This document shows, piece by piece, positions 63,257-64,000 of a stretch of 64,000 nt of DNA. This DNA is from Thaumasiovibrio sp047250365 (GTDB taxonomy: Bacteria > Pseudomonadota > Gammaproteobacteria > Enterobacterales > Vibrionaceae). The first letter of the stretch is position 1, and each line of letters begins with the position of its first letter. The translations under genes and the position numbers were made by a program. The stretch covers positions 19,267-83,266 of the forward strand of contig NZ_JBLBVL010000017.1 of assembly GCF_047250365.1 (NCBI RefSeq), in the 5' to 3' direction. Under the pieces are notes generated by a model. That model did no database searches. It saw nothing but the letters and a program-made list of their open reading frames with translations, and was not told the DNA's origin.

Positions 63257-63322
63257 GTGAGCACCGATAACCAACCAACATTCTATTGGCTCGATTATGA
63301 GACGAACAATCTAATCCACTGA
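63257..63322 (+). pseudogene. sbcB: 5' stub of sbcB (exodeoxyribonuclease I)
   Basis: A GTG with GGAG 9 nt upstream opens a 21-codon frame MSTDNQPTFYWLDYETN, then NLIH and a stop. The first about 16 residues match the start of exonuclease I (the DYET motif holds the first catalytic Asp and Glu of the DEDD exonuclease). The family is about 475 residues. The similarity ends abruptly after DYET, so a rearrangement probably cut the gene. A functional copy may lie elsewhere. Confidence 0.55.
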
Positions 63323-64000
63323 CTTAATTAAACTAATAATTTGTCCTTGTTCTTGTTGGACGCAAATTGGACACACCGTAGTGACTAAACCGACAAGCTA
63401 GACCTCCCTCAAAATTTAAATAAGCAAGATCAACTCTAGACTAGTCATTATCACTAGAACTGCTGGCAAAGCTTGCTGATATTTTTGGAATAATCAACCC
63501 TAAATTTCGATTTTCAGAATCGCAACGTTCGTTAAGTCTGGGTAGCCCAGCTCATCAGTAAAGCCTCTTTTTTCATCCGACTTCACATGCCAAATCGTTC
63601 TTACTCAACCTTTCTCGGTTGCCTAAATCACCTTTGCCCCATAATGTTTTTATATGATTCACAATGGATTTCAGTTGCCACTCTCCGCCCAAAGTCTACA
63701 TTTCTGTTATTGGCTCCAACCATTGCTCAACCACTGTGGTTTTCGCACAAATGCGGAACATGCGCACGCCTGGGCAAAGCACTAAAAGAATACTTCTCAT
63801 CATTGTGTTGGTTACTCATGCACTAGACCATAATGCAGATCAACACGAATGAGAAGTCGGTTACCTAGCCAACCGAGCACCTCAATTGAAACCCAACTGG
63901 AAGGTGCGTAATTAAGCCGACCAAACACCACCGCTAAGTATGCGCCCATAAACCCCACATTCTAACCAGTCCCAATCCGTTTTAAGATCTTACCTTAATC
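63323..64000. other. Unassigned DNA to the window end
   Basis: About 680 bp. Short open frames exist (for example near 63587) but have no ribosome sites or recognisable protein pattern. It may be decayed mobile or cassette DNA joined to the sbcB stub, but nothing specific is identified. Confidence 0.35.

Noticed and set aside
63587..63852. ORFs of 79 and 62 codons near the window end
   Set aside because: No Shine-Dalgarno, overlapping each other in two frames, and no recognisable family.

Overview
The window looks like chromosomal DNA of a Vibrio (Vibrionaceae, Gammaproteobacteria). The evidence is the core order gdhB / DUF2835 / pepN, then prc-proQ-msrC facing letA-letB-rsmF. This second block has the enterobacterial yeb gene order, with an SdsR-like small RNA just after rsmF. 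A cluster of Vibrio-type attC sites lies further along. Species cannot be fixed from the sequence alone.

Layout. 1-17.2 kb is housekeeping: NAD-glutamate dehydrogenase (cut by the window edge), aminopeptidase N, the ProQ/Prc pair, free-methionine-sulfoxide reductase, the LetAB lipid-transport system, rRNA methyltransferase RsmF, the candidate SdsR and a MipA/OmpV-like outer-membrane protein. 18.2-33.8 kb is a long minus-strand gene run that reads as an exopolysaccharide operon with its own regulation. It starts with a receiver-PP2C phosphatase, an STAS antagonist, a sugar-nucleotidyltransferase and a HATPase anti-sigma-type kinase. GH2 and GH9 glycosidases, a cellulose-synthase-like glycosyltransferase and three tandem DUF3131 proteins follow. 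A low-complexity exported protein and a second glycosyltransferase end the run. 34.0-46.7 kb carries what look like partners of that operon: an outer-membrane barrel with an internal duplication, a 1548-residue protein built almost wholly of RTX repeats, a type I secretion ABC/HlyD pair with two small accessory proteins, a fourth DUF3131 protein and a GH16 lichenase-like enzyme.

My model (inference) is that the cellulose-synthase-like enzyme polymerises a beta-glycan. The DUF3131 proteins at the inner membrane, in the periplasm and as outer-membrane lipoproteins, together with GH2/GH9/GH16, would process or guide it. The barrel may export it. The RTX protein, secreted by the type I system, would be a calcium-dependent matrix scaffold, and the partner-switching module would gate the output. 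BcsB, BcsC and PilZ are absent, so this is not a standard cellulose locus. A candidate sigma-54 promoter precedes the RTX gene.

46.8-51.3 kb holds a small coiled-coil protein, a cold-shock protein with a leader hairpin, and a secreted DUF1800/DUF1501 pair. 51.3-58.8 kb is a cluster of small, mostly minus-strand cassette-like genes (five GNAT acetyltransferases, a CatB-type acetyltransferase, a GST, DUF5675 and others). At least two recognisable attC sites and several IS110/IS1111-type remnants lie among them, but no integrase. This suggests a cassette cluster without integrase, or the edge of a chromosomal integron. 58.8-64 kb contains a PLP aminotransferase divergent from an AraC regulator, an alkaline phosphatase lipoprotein, a 5' stub of sbcB, and about 0.7 kb in which I recognise nothing.
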